In this document: positions 45,968 through 53,748 of the stretch, in pieces | Position numbering within the stretch: the stretch's first letter is position 1 | How the letters are laid out: each line of letters starts with the position of its first letter | Assembly: GCF_002093745.1 (NCBI RefSeq) | Contig: NZ_MTSB01000009.1 | Coordinates: forward strand, 62,001-126,000 | Source: Pseudomonas graminis | GTDB lineage: Bacteria; Pseudomonadota; Gammaproteobacteria; Pseudomonadales; Pseudomonadaceae | DNA length: 64,000 bases | Reading direction: 5' to 3' | Program-made: the position numbers and the translations under genes | Notes under the pieces: generated by a model | Told to the model about the DNA's origin: nothing | The model's input: only the letters and a program-made list of their open reading frames with translations | Databases searched by the model: none

Positions 45968-46450
45968 TCAGAGCGCCCCAGGGATTCCAATCGCTCTTGA
46001 GGCACCTTTCGCCACCTTCAGATTGCGGTTGGTTTGCGGTCCAACCGGGTAGCCACGGGTTGAGCCGCTGCGCAGCTTCAGAATCAATAGGACCTGCTGG
46101 TGCAGGCGATCCACCCAATTGCGGTAAGTGCGCTCAGCGCCTTCAGCAATGCCGACTGCCTTCATCTGTTCCCGGATCGTAGTCATGGCGCAATAACGCT
46201 CCAGTGCCAATCGTGCCAGCGGTGCGCGGCCTGACCGTTCCAGCTCTGCCACTGCTGCCTGAACCTCACTGGCAATGTGATCAATTCCACACCCAGCACC
46301 GCCAAGTATCCGAGAACCAGGTGTACCACGCGGCGGCGCACCGCCCCATTCGATGATCGCCCCCATCTGGCTGCCCAATCCACCGCCTTGGCCGCGCTCG
46401 CGCATCTGCTCGCCCCAATGCACCATCAACGCTTCGATTTCCTTGATCAC
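45968..46450 (-). CDS. Putative late-gene regulator (antiterminator-like)
   Basis: About 160 residues from a GTG at 46450 preceded by GAGAGGAA. The N-terminus has MVHWGEQMRERG and a Gly-rich loop (GGLGSQMGAIIEWGGAPPRGTPG). The C-terminal half reads as a helix-turn-helix (LALERYCAMTTIREQMKAVGIAEGAERTYRNWVDRLHQQVLLIL). Small proteins of this type stand in the Q/late-regulator position of Pseudomonas prophages. It would activate the leftward late genes, but the family is not certain. Confidence 0.6.
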   Translation of the reverse strand: MIKEIEALMVHWGEQMRERGQGGGLGSQMGAIIEWGGAPPRGTPGSRILGGAGCGIDHIASEVQAAVAELERSGRAPLARLALERYCAMTTIREQMKAVGIAEGAERTYRNWVDRLHQQVLLILKLRSGSTRGYPVGPQTNRNLKVAKGASRAIGIPGAL

Positions 46451-46778
46451 CGCCCTTTCCTCTCGAAATCTAAACCCAACACACAAAACGCCCTACCCAA
46501 CACAGACTCAACACAGCTAAAGCCCTTTAAAAACAATGAATTAATAAAGAGTGTGCTAGGTGTGTTGGGTTTGTCGGGTTTATAGGTCCTCGCATGGAGA
46601 AAAAATAACTGCGCTTTAACCGGCATAAATAACGTCACGCATGCGCGCACGCGACGCCAAACCCAGCACACCCAACACACACGTCTGCACCCCGCGAAAA
46701 ATGGGCGTTTGATCTGTGTCGGGTTGCCAAAACCAACCCAAAACATACCCAACACACCCGACACACTTTTAGAGGTAC
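46451..46778. repeat. Iteron-like array of CCCAACACA 9-mers, candidate phage replication origin
   Basis: CCCAACACA occurs at 46475, 46496, 46671 and 46748, and as TGTGTTGGG at 46561. One-mismatch copies lie at 46507, 46662, 46757 and (inverted) 46715. Several form head-to-tail 9+9 pairs (46662-46679, 46748-46765). AT-rich stretches lie between (46527-46550, 46597-46634). There is no coding potential. It adjoins the primase-helicase gene, which fits an origin. Confidence 0.6.
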
Positions 46779-49472
46779 TCATGCTGCGACCGCCTTCACG
46801 TGGTCCCAGCTGTCGACGTTCCACCCCGCAAGGCGCGCCTTGGCCCGCCAGGCATCGACGGCAACGCCCAAGTCCGGCGCTCTCATTGATGGGGGAAGGG
46901 AAGCCTCAGGATCATCGGGCACAAAGAAAGCGCCGAAGCGCCGATCATTGCGTTCAGTCCAGGGTATTGACCGGGTCTTCTCCACCTCCGAGCTGATGAA
47001 CAGCGAGAACTTCGTCTGGCTCATCACGTGTTCTTTGTTGCGCTGACACCACTCAAGGAACAAGGCGTAGAGATCCGTTGAAAGACATACCCCCCAGAGC
47101 CCTCGGCCCAATTCGCCATACCGCCAAAGGTACAGAAACGTTTGCCACCCGGCCCGACTGAGCGCAACCAGCCGCTCGCGTGAGGCAGTGCTGGGCGGGC
47201 GGGTGCGTTCATCGAAGTCACCCAGATCCACACGCAGCAGCCAGCCGTAGAGCGCGGCGACACCGCCATTCTCCAGCTCGCGTCCGATGGCTTTCTGTCG
47301 GGCAACCGGCAAGGTTTCCATCGGCCACATGACCAACATTCGTCGGTCACTGTCGCTGATCGGCCACGGCAGGATCTCGTTACTCAGGAACACCGCGTTC
47401 ATGTGGTTGGCCTCCTCCCAGCCGTTGATGAACTTCGACTCCATGCGCACGGTCTTGCCGGTGACCAAGTGCTTGATCTTACCGACCTGGTTGTAACGCT
47501 GATCGCGGCTGACCACCTCTTCGAACACGGCCCACATCTTCCTGCTTTGCCAAGCGTTGAAGTTGCTCTCCAGCTGGGTCTGGCCAACTGTCGCGGCGTA
47601 CTGCCCATAAAGCGCGCCGAAGGTGTCGGCGAACAACAGGCTTTTGCCCGAGCCTTCCATGGTGGAGTGCATCAGAACCGCCGTATCCATCTTCGCCCCG
47701 AGGTGTTGCAACGGATATGCAAGCCACCGAGTCAGCCACAGAGCAGCGGCCTCATCATGGTTGCAGAGGAATGAAATCAACCAGCGCAGATTGGCGCACG
47801 CCGCGTCGTCATTGACCGGCTCCAACGGCAGGCCGTCAAACGTGTTGATGTATATGCTGGGGTCTTTGGTCATGGTCGGGTCGAAGACAATGTGCTCGAC
47901 GTCGACCACCCGCCGCTCGCTGCTGTTCAACCAGAGCGCATAGGTGTCGCCCAAGGCCATCTTCACGGCCCCCTCGGCGATACGGCGTTTCTTCTCTCGA
48001 TCCCAAACGTCTTTGGTGCCGTCGATGTACACATAACGTTCCGTGGGGCGCATGCCGAGCGCACCGCCCTTCTTACCCGCCATTTTCCGGGCTTGCTCGA
48101 TATCCTTCACCTGATCATCGGCGATCAGCTTCTTGTCGGTCGCGTCGAGCCAAAGCTTGGCAATGGGCTTGCCCACACGCGCTTCAAAGGCTGACTTCTT
48201 CATCGCCCTAGATTTATCGAAGTCCCAAACATGTGTGGTGCCTTCTACCAACGCAAAACGCCGCAGCACCTGCTCGATGGTCAGCTCCTCCCCCGCGCCC
48301 CCGTCAGGTGCAGGAGCCGCCTCGCTTGGGTTATCCGGTGCTGAAGCATCTGGCTTGTCGCTACCCGCAGTTGGGGCCGGGGGAAGATCGCTTGCGCTTG
48401 GTCGGGTCGATTGCATGCCCAGTATCCGCGCCGCTTCCTTGACGGCTTTGGACTGATCACCGCCATGCTCCAGCAGACAGAACACTTCGAACGCGTCGTT
48501 TTGGTGACCGTTGGCCAACGGATCAGCCGCATGGTGCGAATACACCTTGCCTTCCGTCACGGTGATCCCAGGGAGTCCAGTACTACTCTGCGGATAAAGC
48601 CATTTGCCTCCACGCTTGGTATAGCCGTGGCTGCGCAAAATCTCTTCGATATCGTGGCAGTTGTTGAATTCGTCAATGACAGACGGCCGCTTGCCACCTG
48701 CTGGGGCTGGCTTCGGTTTCGGCTTTTGTTTGCCAACAGGCTTGGCGTCCTTCGGCAGCCATGGGCACGCAGCCTCCGCGCCCCGCTTGAAGACGTCCCA
48801 GTTGTTCCAGACATTCAGCAGATCGCTGATCAGAACTGGAAGCCCCGAAGCATCAGGCGGCGTGCGCCAGGTGTATGGCTGGCCGGTGCCTGGATGAATG
48901 GAGGGCGGCAGTACGTCCTGCACCAATCCTGCACGCAGTTCAAACACTGTGAACCGCTTGTACTGCTCGGCATCTGCTCGATACAAAGCCTCTCTGGCCG
49001 TATCGCCCGCCTCCCGAGCGGCGTTTGCCTTCAGCATGATTGACTTGTGCTTTGACCCGTCCGGGTCGTTTTCATTGGGCCAAGACAGGGAGTGCCGCGT
49101 CAGCTCCAGCCCTTCCGGGACCTGAAAAAGGACCCGAAACCGCAGTGGGTTGCCGACGACAGTCGGGAAAGCCAGGGCAAGCGCATCCAGATCAACGCCC
49201 AATAGTTCGTACAGGACGAATCGTGTCCACTGGACATCGTCGACGTCCAGCGAACACACCCGACTCGGCCCCAGTACAACGCCGAGATTATGGCTTGGGT
49301 TTTTCGTCCAGAATGCCTCGGCCTTGGCTGGATCAACGATGTACTTGCCGGGCTGGTTCCAGCCCCTACCCTTTGGGCCTTTTTCGCCCGGTTGAATCGG
49401 TACTAACGCAAAATTGAATGTCTCGCAGTAGCGGCGTGCCCAAGCAGAAAGCGGTGTTGGACGATCACTCAT
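46779..49472 (-). CDS. Primase-helicase replication protein
   Basis: 897 residues combining an N-terminal prim-pol type domain (SAWARRYCETFNFALVPIQPGEKGPKGRGWN, SLDVDDVQW) with a C-terminal SF3/DUF5906-type helicase. The Walker A MEGSGKSLLFADTFGALYG is near residue 605, followed by MWAVFEEVVSRDQ (Walker B region) and LSNEILPWPISDSDRRMLV. A Pro/Ala-rich linker around residues 355-395 separates the halves. It should open and prime the phage origin; the 9-mer array lies directly downstream. Confidence 0.9.
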   Translation of the reverse strand: MSDRPTPLSAWARRYCETFNFALVPIQPGEKGPKGRGWNQPGKYIVDPAKAEAFWTKNPSHNLGVVLGPSRVCSLDVDDVQWTRFVLYELLGVDLDALALAFPTVVGNPLRFRVLFQVPEGLELTRHSLSWPNENDPDGSKHKSIMLKANAAREAGDTAREALYRADAEQYKRFTVFELRAGLVQDVLPPSIHPGTGQPYTWRTPPDASGLPVLISDLLNVWNNWDVFKRGAEAACPWLPKDAKPVGKQKPKPKPAPAGGKRPSVIDEFNNCHDIEEILRSHGYTKRGGKWLYPQSSTGLPGITVTEGKVYSHHAADPLANGHQNDAFEVFCLLEHGGDQSKAVKEAARILGMQSTRPSASDLPPAPTAGSDKPDASAPDNPSEAAPAPDGGAGEELTIEQVLRRFALVEGTTHVWDFDKSRAMKKSAFEARVGKPIAKLWLDATDKKLIADDQVKDIEQARKMAGKKGGALGMRPTERYVYIDGTKDVWDREKKRRIAEGAVKMALGDTYALWLNSSERRVVDVEHIVFDPTMTKDPSIYINTFDGLPLEPVNDDAACANLRWLISFLCNHDEAAALWLTRWLAYPLQHLGAKMDTAVLMHSTMEGSGKSLLFADTFGALYGQYAATVGQTQLESNFNAWQSRKMWAVFEEVVSRDQRYNQVGKIKHLVTGKTVRMESKFINGWEEANHMNAVFLSNEILPWPISDSDRRMLVMWPMETLPVARQKAIGRELENGGVAALYGWLLRVDLGDFDERTRPPSTASRERLVALSRAGWQTFLYLWRYGELGRGLWGVCLSTDLYALFLEWCQRNKEHVMSQTKFSLFISSEVEKTRSIPWTERNDRRFGAFFVPDDPEASLPPSMRAPDLGVAVDAWRAKARLAGWNVDSWDHVKAVAA

Positions 49473-49675
49473 CTACGCTGCTCCCGCAGCGACTGACAGT
49501 GAATGCAAGTTTCGCAGCCAACAATGGCAGCACGGCGTGGCTCAGGGATCGGATCGTCGCAGTCTTCACAAAACTGCGCGCTGACCATGCTTGTCGGGAT
49601 GCGGCGATGCCGAAACAGAGCAACATCCAGTAAGTACTGCGCCTGTTCTGTGGCGCGGTCGATATCGTCAGCCAT
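49469..49675 (-). CDS. TraR/DksA-family small zinc-finger protein
   Basis: 68 residues, MADDIDRATEQAQYLLDVALFRHRR, with a C4 zinc finger CEDC...CETCIHC. Plasmid and phage TraR-like proteins bind the RNA polymerase secondary channel and mimic DksA-ppGpp. The ATG at 49675 overlaps the CII-like stop and its own stop overlaps the primase start, so the three genes are one translationally coupled unit. Confidence 0.88.
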   Translation of the reverse strand: MADDIDRATEQAQYLLDVALFRHRRIPTSMVSAQFCEDCDDPIPEPRRAAIVGCETCIHCQSLREQRR

Positions 49676-50156
49676 TGGAACGATCCTCCATCGCCAGCCG
49701 AGCGCCGGCCATGATGCCCAGCACCGCACGAATGATGTCGTTGCCCTGCTTCTCCAGCAGAGCAACTTCGTGCAACTCCCATACTCCATCGGCAGCGCCG
49801 TTGTGCATGCCTGAAACGAACTCGCCCGTTTCGGTCAGCAGCTTGCCAACCGACTTGAGCGCATCCTGGGTGGCTGCGACAGGCTCGGGCCGATACCAAA
49901 CAGCCCCGGCGGGACGCATCAATGCATCAAGCAAAAGCGGGCTGCCAGTCAACCGGACGATGTCTTCCAGTTCGTCAGGATTGAGCCAGCGCCGCTCTTC
50001 ATCAAGCTTCAGCTTTTTCTGGAGGGTATCGTTGTCCAACACCATGTCGTGGGCAAGGGCAGTAACCCCGCCCTTGTAATCGCGCCCGGCGCGGTAAAGC
50101 GCCTGACGCAAAGAAAGTACCTGACCAGCGTCAGGCAAAAGATCCGTGCGACTCAT
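49668..50156 (-). CDS. Phage regulatory CII-family protein
   Basis: 162 residues: LSLRQALYRAGRDYKGGVTALAHDMVLDNDTLQKKLKLDEERRWLNPDELEDIVRLTG. This is the Pseudomonas phage 'CII family' DNA-binding pattern (HTH with KKL). It probably adjusts early transcription after the cro-like gene. An 8-bp palindrome ACCGTAAA/TTTACGGT covers the region just before its ATG and could be an operator or block the ribosome. Confidence 0.85.
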   Translation of the reverse strand: MSRTDLLPDAGQVLSLRQALYRAGRDYKGGVTALAHDMVLDNDTLQKKLKLDEERRWLNPDELEDIVRLTGSPLLLDALMRPAGAVWYRPEPVAATQDALKSVGKLLTETGEFVSGMHNGAADGVWELHEVALLEKQGNDIIRAVLGIMAGARLAMEDRSNG

Positions 50157-50157
50157 A

Positions 50158-50180
50158 ACCGTAAAACCCCCGTTTACGGT
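50158..50180 (-). promoter_or_regulatory. Palindrome over the CII-like start region
   Basis: Perfect 8-bp arms ACCGTAAA (50158-50165) and TTTACGGT (50173-50180) around a 7-nt G-rich spacer, ending 1 nt before the ATG on the minus strand. A protein operator or an RNA hairpin hiding the GGGGG ribosome-binding site are both possible. Confidence 0.6.
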
Positions 50181-50271
50181 GTAGCCATAGGCAGGGGCAC
50201 GTCCTATCCTACGACCACGACCGATGTGCTGTGCTAAACGTGCTGTGCGGCACTGTTCATCGTTCTAGCCA

Positions 50272-50370
50272 ACCAGGCGATTCTTGTGGTGAGAGGACCT
50301 GGTCGGCGGAGTTGGCAGTGTTTTGCACTGCCATTGCTGGGTCGGGGGAGTCTTGTGGTGAGAGGTCCCC
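50272..50370 (-). promoter_or_regulatory. Triple-hairpin leader with two CCTCTCACCACA loops
   Basis: On the minus-strand transcript between the cro-like and CII-like genes three hairpins are possible. GGGGA/TCCCC presents CCTCTCACCACAAG (50345-50370). TGGCAGTG/CACTGCCA forms a simple hairpin (50313-50333). ACCAGG/CCTGGT presents CCTCTCACCACAAG again (50272-50303). The 14-nt loop sequence is identical in both while the stems differ. Confidence 0.6.
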
Positions 50371-50388
50371 GGCCCTGCTACTTTTTCT

Positions 50389-50598
50389 TTAAGCCGCTTT
50401 AGGTTTTTTTCTATTACCTATGGGCCTGATCTCGTAGGCAAGACAACTGCCGTCAGAACCGATTCGAACCCTGATATCACGATCAGAGTTCAGCATTTGC
50501 GATACGGCACTTTGCGACACGCTGAGCAGGCCAGCCAGCTCGGGCTGCGTCTTGCCCTTGGCAAATTCACAAAGCATCACTCCAATTTCATCCGGCAT
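50389..50598 (-). CDS. Cro-like transcriptional repressor
   Basis: 69 residues with one helix-turn-helix (GKTQPELAGLLSVSQSAVSQMLNSDRD) and a basic tail (NRKKPKAA), Cro size. It is divergent from cI, and its start is 118 bp from the cI start. It has the sigma70 promoter TTGCGC-17-TAATAT with an AGTATCACT operator overlapping the -10. First gene of the leftward early operon. Confidence 0.87.
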   Translation of the reverse strand: MPDEIGVMLCEFAKGKTQPELAGLLSVSQSAVSQMLNSDRDIRVRIGSDGSCLAYEIRPIGNRKKPKAA

Positions 50599-50629
50599 CT
50601 TAGTGTCCTCGAAGGGCGTCTACGCAAAA

Positions 50630-50658
50630 ATATTAGTGATACTTCTAAATTAGCGCAA
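50630..50658 (-). promoter_or_regulatory. Leftward early promoter (cro) with AGTNNNACT operator
   Basis: Minus strand: -35 TTGCGC (50653-50658), 17-bp spacer, -10 TAATAT (50630-50635). The operator AGTATCACT (50635-50643) adjoins and overlaps the upstream edge of the -10. Confidence 0.7.
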
Positions 50659-50715
50659 GAGAAATATCAGTCCGCCTGTTTGGAAAGAATAAGTCTTGCT
50701 TATAAATTGACAGCC

Positions 50716-51531
50716 ATGACCTATGACCTGCTTAACCCTACCCCCGAAATCCGTGCCGCTGAGGCGAAGCGGTTGAAAGACTTCTATTTGGCCAAAAAAC
50801 GTGAGGACAAATCACTCACGCAGGAAAGGATCGCTGATCTATGCGGTTGGGCAGGACAGAGCGTTGTGAGTCAGTACCTCAATGGGAAAATTCCACTGAA
50901 TTTCAACGCCTTATCCAAATTTTCAAACGTTTTAGGCTTCAGCTACGAGCAGGTGAGCCCACGCCTTGCGAGGTTCATCAAATACCCGGTGGTTGGGGCT
51001 CCGTTATCCAAGGACCTTCCAGAGGGAGACTTAGACGGACCCCATTCGGCCTCCGCTCAAGCGTTGATCCCAATTGAAGAATGGGATGACAAGACCCCTC
51101 TCGACCCGGACGAGGTTGAACTGCCTTTTTTCAAAGAAGTAGAACTTTCAGCAGGTAAAGGCTCCGAAGTTATGCTTGAAACAAACGGAAGGATGCTGCG
51201 CTTCGGCAAACGGACTCTGCAGAAGAAGGGTATCGATCCGAACACGGCGGGCTGCGTTCCAGTGCACGGGAACAGCATGGAACCGGTCTTGCCAGATGGA
51301 AGCACCGTTGGGGTTGATACGGCTGTCACGGTAATCCAAGACGGGAAAATGTACGCTATTGATCACGACGGTCAGCTTCGCGTGAAAGTCTTGTACCGCC
51401 TTCCAGGATCAGGATTGCGCCTTCGAAGCTACAACGCCGAAGAACATCCTGACGAACGCTATGACGGTGATTACGTGCGCGATCACATCCGAGTGATCGG
51501 TAAAGTCTTCTGGTATTCGGTTCTTCTCTAA
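50716..51531 (+). CDS. CI-type repressor with S24 autoprotease domain
   Basis: 271 residues from the ATG at 50716 (MTYDLLNPTPEIRAAEAKRL). HTH at ~35-60 (LTQERIADLCGWAGQSVVSQYLNGK). The C-terminal LexA/CI peptidase has Ser187 in VHGNSMEPVLPDGS and Lys211 in DGKMYAID, so RecA-stimulated self-cleavage and SOS induction are expected. It maintains lysogeny by binding the AGTNNNACT sites in front of cro and of the rightward operon. Longer upstream-open reading overlaps the divergent cro gene and is rejected. Confidence 0.93.
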   Translation: MTYDLLNPTPEIRAAEAKRLKDFYLAKKREDKSLTQERIADLCGWAGQSVVSQYLNGKIPLNFNALSKFSNVLGFSYEQVSPRLARFIKYPVVGAPLSKDLPEGDLDGPHSASAQALIPIEEWDDKTPLDPDEVELPFFKEVELSAGKGSEVMLETNGRMLRFGKRTLQKKGIDPNTAGCVPVHGNSMEPVLPDGSTVGVDTAVTVIQDGKMYAIDHDGQLRVKVLYRLPGSGLRLRSYNAEEHPDERYDGDYVRDHIRVIGKVFWYSVLL

Positions 51532-51572
51532 AAGAAAAATCAGCGGAAAATCTAATTTCGCATCAAATTATA

Positions 51573-51611
51573 AGTATTACTGTTGACATAAATAAACAGT
51601 AGTACTAATTT
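51573..51611 (+). promoter_or_regulatory. Rightward early promoter with two AGTNNNACT operators
   Basis: -35 TTGACA (51583-51588), 17-bp spacer, -10 TAATTT (51606-51611). AGTATTACT (51573-51581) and AGTAGTACT (51598-51606) form a 12-bp-arm inverted repeat with one mismatch. The second overlaps the -10 exactly as at the cro promoter. Confidence 0.75.
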
Positions 51612-51614
51612 TGT

Positions 51615-51643
51615 CTCGTACCCCTCTCACCACAGAGTACGAG
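51615..51643 (+). promoter_or_regulatory. Leader hairpin presenting CCTCTCACCACA
   Basis: Perfect 7-bp stem CTCGTAC (51615-51621) / GTACGAG (51637-51643) with CCCTCTCACCACAGA in the loop, ending 2 nt before the ATG at 51646. Confidence 0.6.
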
Positions 51644-51645
51644 CC

Positions 51646-51840
51646 ATGCAAACCACTCAGCGCAACACCCGCTGCCCGGTGTATCTCCACCCGACAGCGG
51701 CCTCCAATCGCGAATCCATCGCTACCATCCAGCGCCAAACCGGTTTGCTGTTGATCATCCAGCCTAAAAGCAGCGCCGCGAAACCAGCACCTCCAGCTGC
51801 AGCCGATGACTTCGGTCCATGGGGAGGTGATGCGGCATGA
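51646..51840 (+). CDS. First gene of the rightward early operon, unknown function
   Basis: 64 residues, MQTTQRNTRCPVYLHPTAASNRESIATIQRQTGLLLIIQPK, then an Ala/Pro-rich tail ending FGPWGGDAA. Not recognised. It sits directly behind the operator-controlled promoter and the CCTCTCACCACA hairpin. Its stop overlaps the next ATG (ATGA), so it is translated with the dNMP kinase. Confidence 0.7.
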   Translation: MQTTQRNTRCPVYLHPTAASNRESIATIQRQTGLLLIIQPKSSAAKPAPPAAADDFGPWGGDAA

Positions 51841-52409
51841 AGCAGATCCTGATCGGCCTCACCGGCCCTGCCCGCTCAGGCAAAACCACCGCCGCCCACC
51901 ACCTGGCGCACGAGCACGGGTTTGAGTGCTACGCATTCGCCGACCCGTTGCGCGACGGCATCATGGCCATATTCAACCTCAGCCCCGAGGATCTCGAAGG
52001 CGAGAAAAAGGAACAGCCCATTGACTGGCTGGGTCGCTCACCTCGCCAACTGATGCAACTGCTCGGCACCGAGTGGGGCCGTCACATGATCAGCGCCAAC
52101 CTGTGGATTGACCTCGCCGAACAGAACCTTGACTGCCTCAGTGCGGTGTTCGATGGCGTGCCGGGCTTTGTCGTAAGCGATGTCCGCTTCGAAAACGAGG
52201 CCGACTTCATCCGCAAACGCGGCGGGACCGTCATTCATTTGTCCCGACCCGACGCAGCGGAAGTGAATCCCCACATCAGCGAAGCCGGTGTGTCAGTCCA
52301 TCCGGACGACTTGGTCCTTACCAACGACAGCAGTCCTCAAGAACTGTATGGGGCACTGGACGAGCTGTATCGCGCCATCCGCTCACGCGGTTTGCTGGCT
52401 GTGGCCTGA
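51837..52409 (+). CDS. Deoxynucleoside monophosphate kinase, phage type
   Basis: 190 residues with P-loop GPARSGKTTAAHHLA (residues 10-17), FADPLRDGIMAIFNLSPEDLEG and GRSPRQLMQLLGTEWGRHMI, the phage/T4 gp1-like dNMP kinase pattern. It supplies dNDPs for replication. ATGA overlap with the upstream gene. Confidence 0.88.
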   Translation: MKQILIGLTGPARSGKTTAAHHLAHEHGFECYAFADPLRDGIMAIFNLSPEDLEGEKKEQPIDWLGRSPRQLMQLLGTEWGRHMISANLWIDLAEQNLDCLSAVFDGVPGFVVSDVRFENEADFIRKRGGTVIHLSRPDAAEVNPHISEAGVSVHPDDLVLTNDSSPQELYGALDELYRAIRSRGLLAVA

Positions 52410-52419
52410 GGCATTCCTC

Positions 52420-52695
52420 ATGAACAGAACCCTAGACGCTACAGCAGTGATTCTCGGCATGAAGCCAAGGGCATTTCGAATGAAGTTGCGCGAAATCGGC
52501 GTGTTGACCCAGGCAGGCGAGCTTGCACCCAAGCACCGCGACCAAGGCTACCTTTACGAGGATTCGCGCAGCCGCTGGAACAAGAACATCCACGCCTACA
52601 GCCACTATGCAGTGGTGATGGTCAAGGAGGCGGGTGTTGCCTGGCTTTCGGACCAACTTGGCATCACCACCACGAACAAGGACGCCGCAGCATGA
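52420..52695 (+). CDS. KilAC-domain protein, possible antirepressor
   Basis: 91 residues, MNRTLDATAVILGMKPRAFRMKLREIGVLTQAGELAPKHRDQGYLYEDSR. This is the C-terminal KilA domain found in phage antirepressors, a winged-helix-like DNA-binding unit. No N-terminal Bro/KilA-N part is present, so it is a stand-alone domain. ATGA overlap with the next gene. Confidence 0.78.
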   Translation: MNRTLDATAVILGMKPRAFRMKLREIGVLTQAGELAPKHRDQGYLYEDSRSRWNKNIHAYSHYAVVMVKEAGVAWLSDQLGITTTNKDAAA

Positions 52696-53066
52696 CTCTG
52701 AACGCAATTACTCACGCCGTAGGCGCGCTGAAACTGGTTCCGATGCACCTGAACCACCCAACCATCGTCAGCCGCTCGACATTGATCGGAGCGACGTCAG
52801 AGGCACTCGGAATGCTGGACGGTTTGCCACCTGTAACTGCCGAGTTGGCAGAAGTTTTTCGGATGGTGGACGCCTTAGTGCTTGAAGGCCAGGTCGCGTA
52901 TGTCACCCCAACACGCTGCCCAGAGCGCCCCTACGGGGCAGTGGTGGCGGACGCAAAGGGTCGGCTGTGCGCGGCTGCAACCGGCAAAACGAAGGAGGGT
53001 CTCGCTGAGCTGATTCGCCTTCAGTTGGTGCCCCGACAGGAGGGGTATGGGGAGGATTCTGCGTGA
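52692..53066 (+). CDS. Early phage protein of unknown function
   Basis: 124 residues, MTLNAITHAVGALKLVPMHLNHPTIVSRSTLIGATSEALGMLDG, ending AELIRLQLVPRQEGYGEDSA. Not recognised; no TM or motif is visible. It is coupled at both ends by 4-nt ATGA overlaps to the KilAC and PrtN-like genes, a sign of a single early operon. Confidence 0.7.
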   Translation: MTLNAITHAVGALKLVPMHLNHPTIVSRSTLIGATSEALGMLDGLPPVTAELAEVFRMVDALVLEGQVAYVTPTRCPERPYGAVVADAKGRLCAAATGKTKEGLAELIRLQLVPRQEGYGEDSA

Positions 53067-53305
53067 GTGAAACGCTAATTCAGCTCCGGGACGAGTTTGC
53101 TACCCCCTGCCCAACGCTGAGTACTGTGCGAGAACGTTATTTCTCGCACATATCGAGTGATCGCTACCTGCTTCGCAAGATCAACGCAGGCCGCATCAAA
53201 CTCAAGGTCACACGGCTCGGCGGATCGAACAAGGGCCAGCCGGTGGTGTACCTGCACGACCTCGCTGCATATCTCGATGCAGAGGCCAAGTCGAAAGCGG
53301 CCTGA
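53063..53305 (+). CDS. PrtN-family (pyocin activator) transcriptional regulator
   Basis: 80 residues: MSETLIQLRDEFATPCPTLSTVRERYFSHISSDRYLLRKINAGRIKLKVTRLGGSNKGQPVVYLHDLAAYLDAEAK, the complete PrtN family pattern. In P. aeruginosa PrtN activates pyocin genes through P boxes after DNA damage. Here it may activate prophage or bacteriocin genes; the target is unknown. Confidence 0.85.
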   Translation: MSETLIQLRDEFATPCPTLSTVRERYFSHISSDRYLLRKINAGRIKLKVTRLGGSNKGQPVVYLHDLAAYLDAEAKSKAA

Positions 53306-53354
53306 TTAAAAGGTGGTCACTGCCGTCCAGTGACAACAACCAGAGGCACAGGAC

Positions 53355-53705
53355 ATGAAACCCACGGACACAGCCGAGTTTATCGGCGAACTCAACGCAG
53401 GCGTCTTCGCCAATCAGATCGGCCATGCGCTCTCCGAGGTTGCTGCGGGTGTCGTCGACAACAAAAAGGTCGGCACCGTAACGCTGACGTTTTCGCTGAA
53501 ACAAATTGCTGACAGCCACCAGGTCACCGTCAACCACAAGCTGGCCTACAAAGTGCCAACCAAGCGCGGCAGCCGCACCGAGGACACCACCCTCGATACG
53601 CCGATGTATGTGGGCGAAGGCGGTCGTCTGACGCTGTTTCCAGAGACACCTGCGGCAGACCAAATGTTTGATCGCAACGCCGCACCCGTGCCCGCCAGAT
53701 CGTAA
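53355..53705 (+). CDS. Conserved early phage protein, unknown function
   Basis: 116 residues, MKPTDTAEFIGELNAGVFANQIGHALSEVAAGVVDNKKVGTVTLTFSLKQI, ending PAADQMFDRNAAPVPARS. It is a beta-rich small protein that in Pseudomonas prophages accompanies the DUF2303 gene. CAGAGGCACAGGAC precedes the ATG. No function is assigned. Confidence 0.75.
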   Translation: MKPTDTAEFIGELNAGVFANQIGHALSEVAAGVVDNKKVGTVTLTFSLKQIADSHQVTVNHKLAYKVPTKRGSRTEDTTLDTPMYVGEGGRLTLFPETPAADQMFDRNAAPVPARS

Positions 53706-53722
53706 TTCAACGCTATTCCATA

Positions 53723-53734
53723 CCTCTCACCACA
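53723..53734 (+). promoter_or_regulatory. Fourth CCTCTCACCACA copy, before the DUF2303 gene
   Basis: Exact 12-nt match, 14 nt upstream of the ATG. Only a weak 4-bp TTCC/GGAA stem can be drawn around it, and the GGAA arm is the ribosome-binding site. Confidence 0.5.
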
Positions 53735-53748
53735 GCAGGAAATGATTC

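Noticed and set aside
46475..46765. Repeats considered as a CRISPR array
   Set aside because: 9-bp units in both orientations and irregular spacing; an iteron array is a better description.
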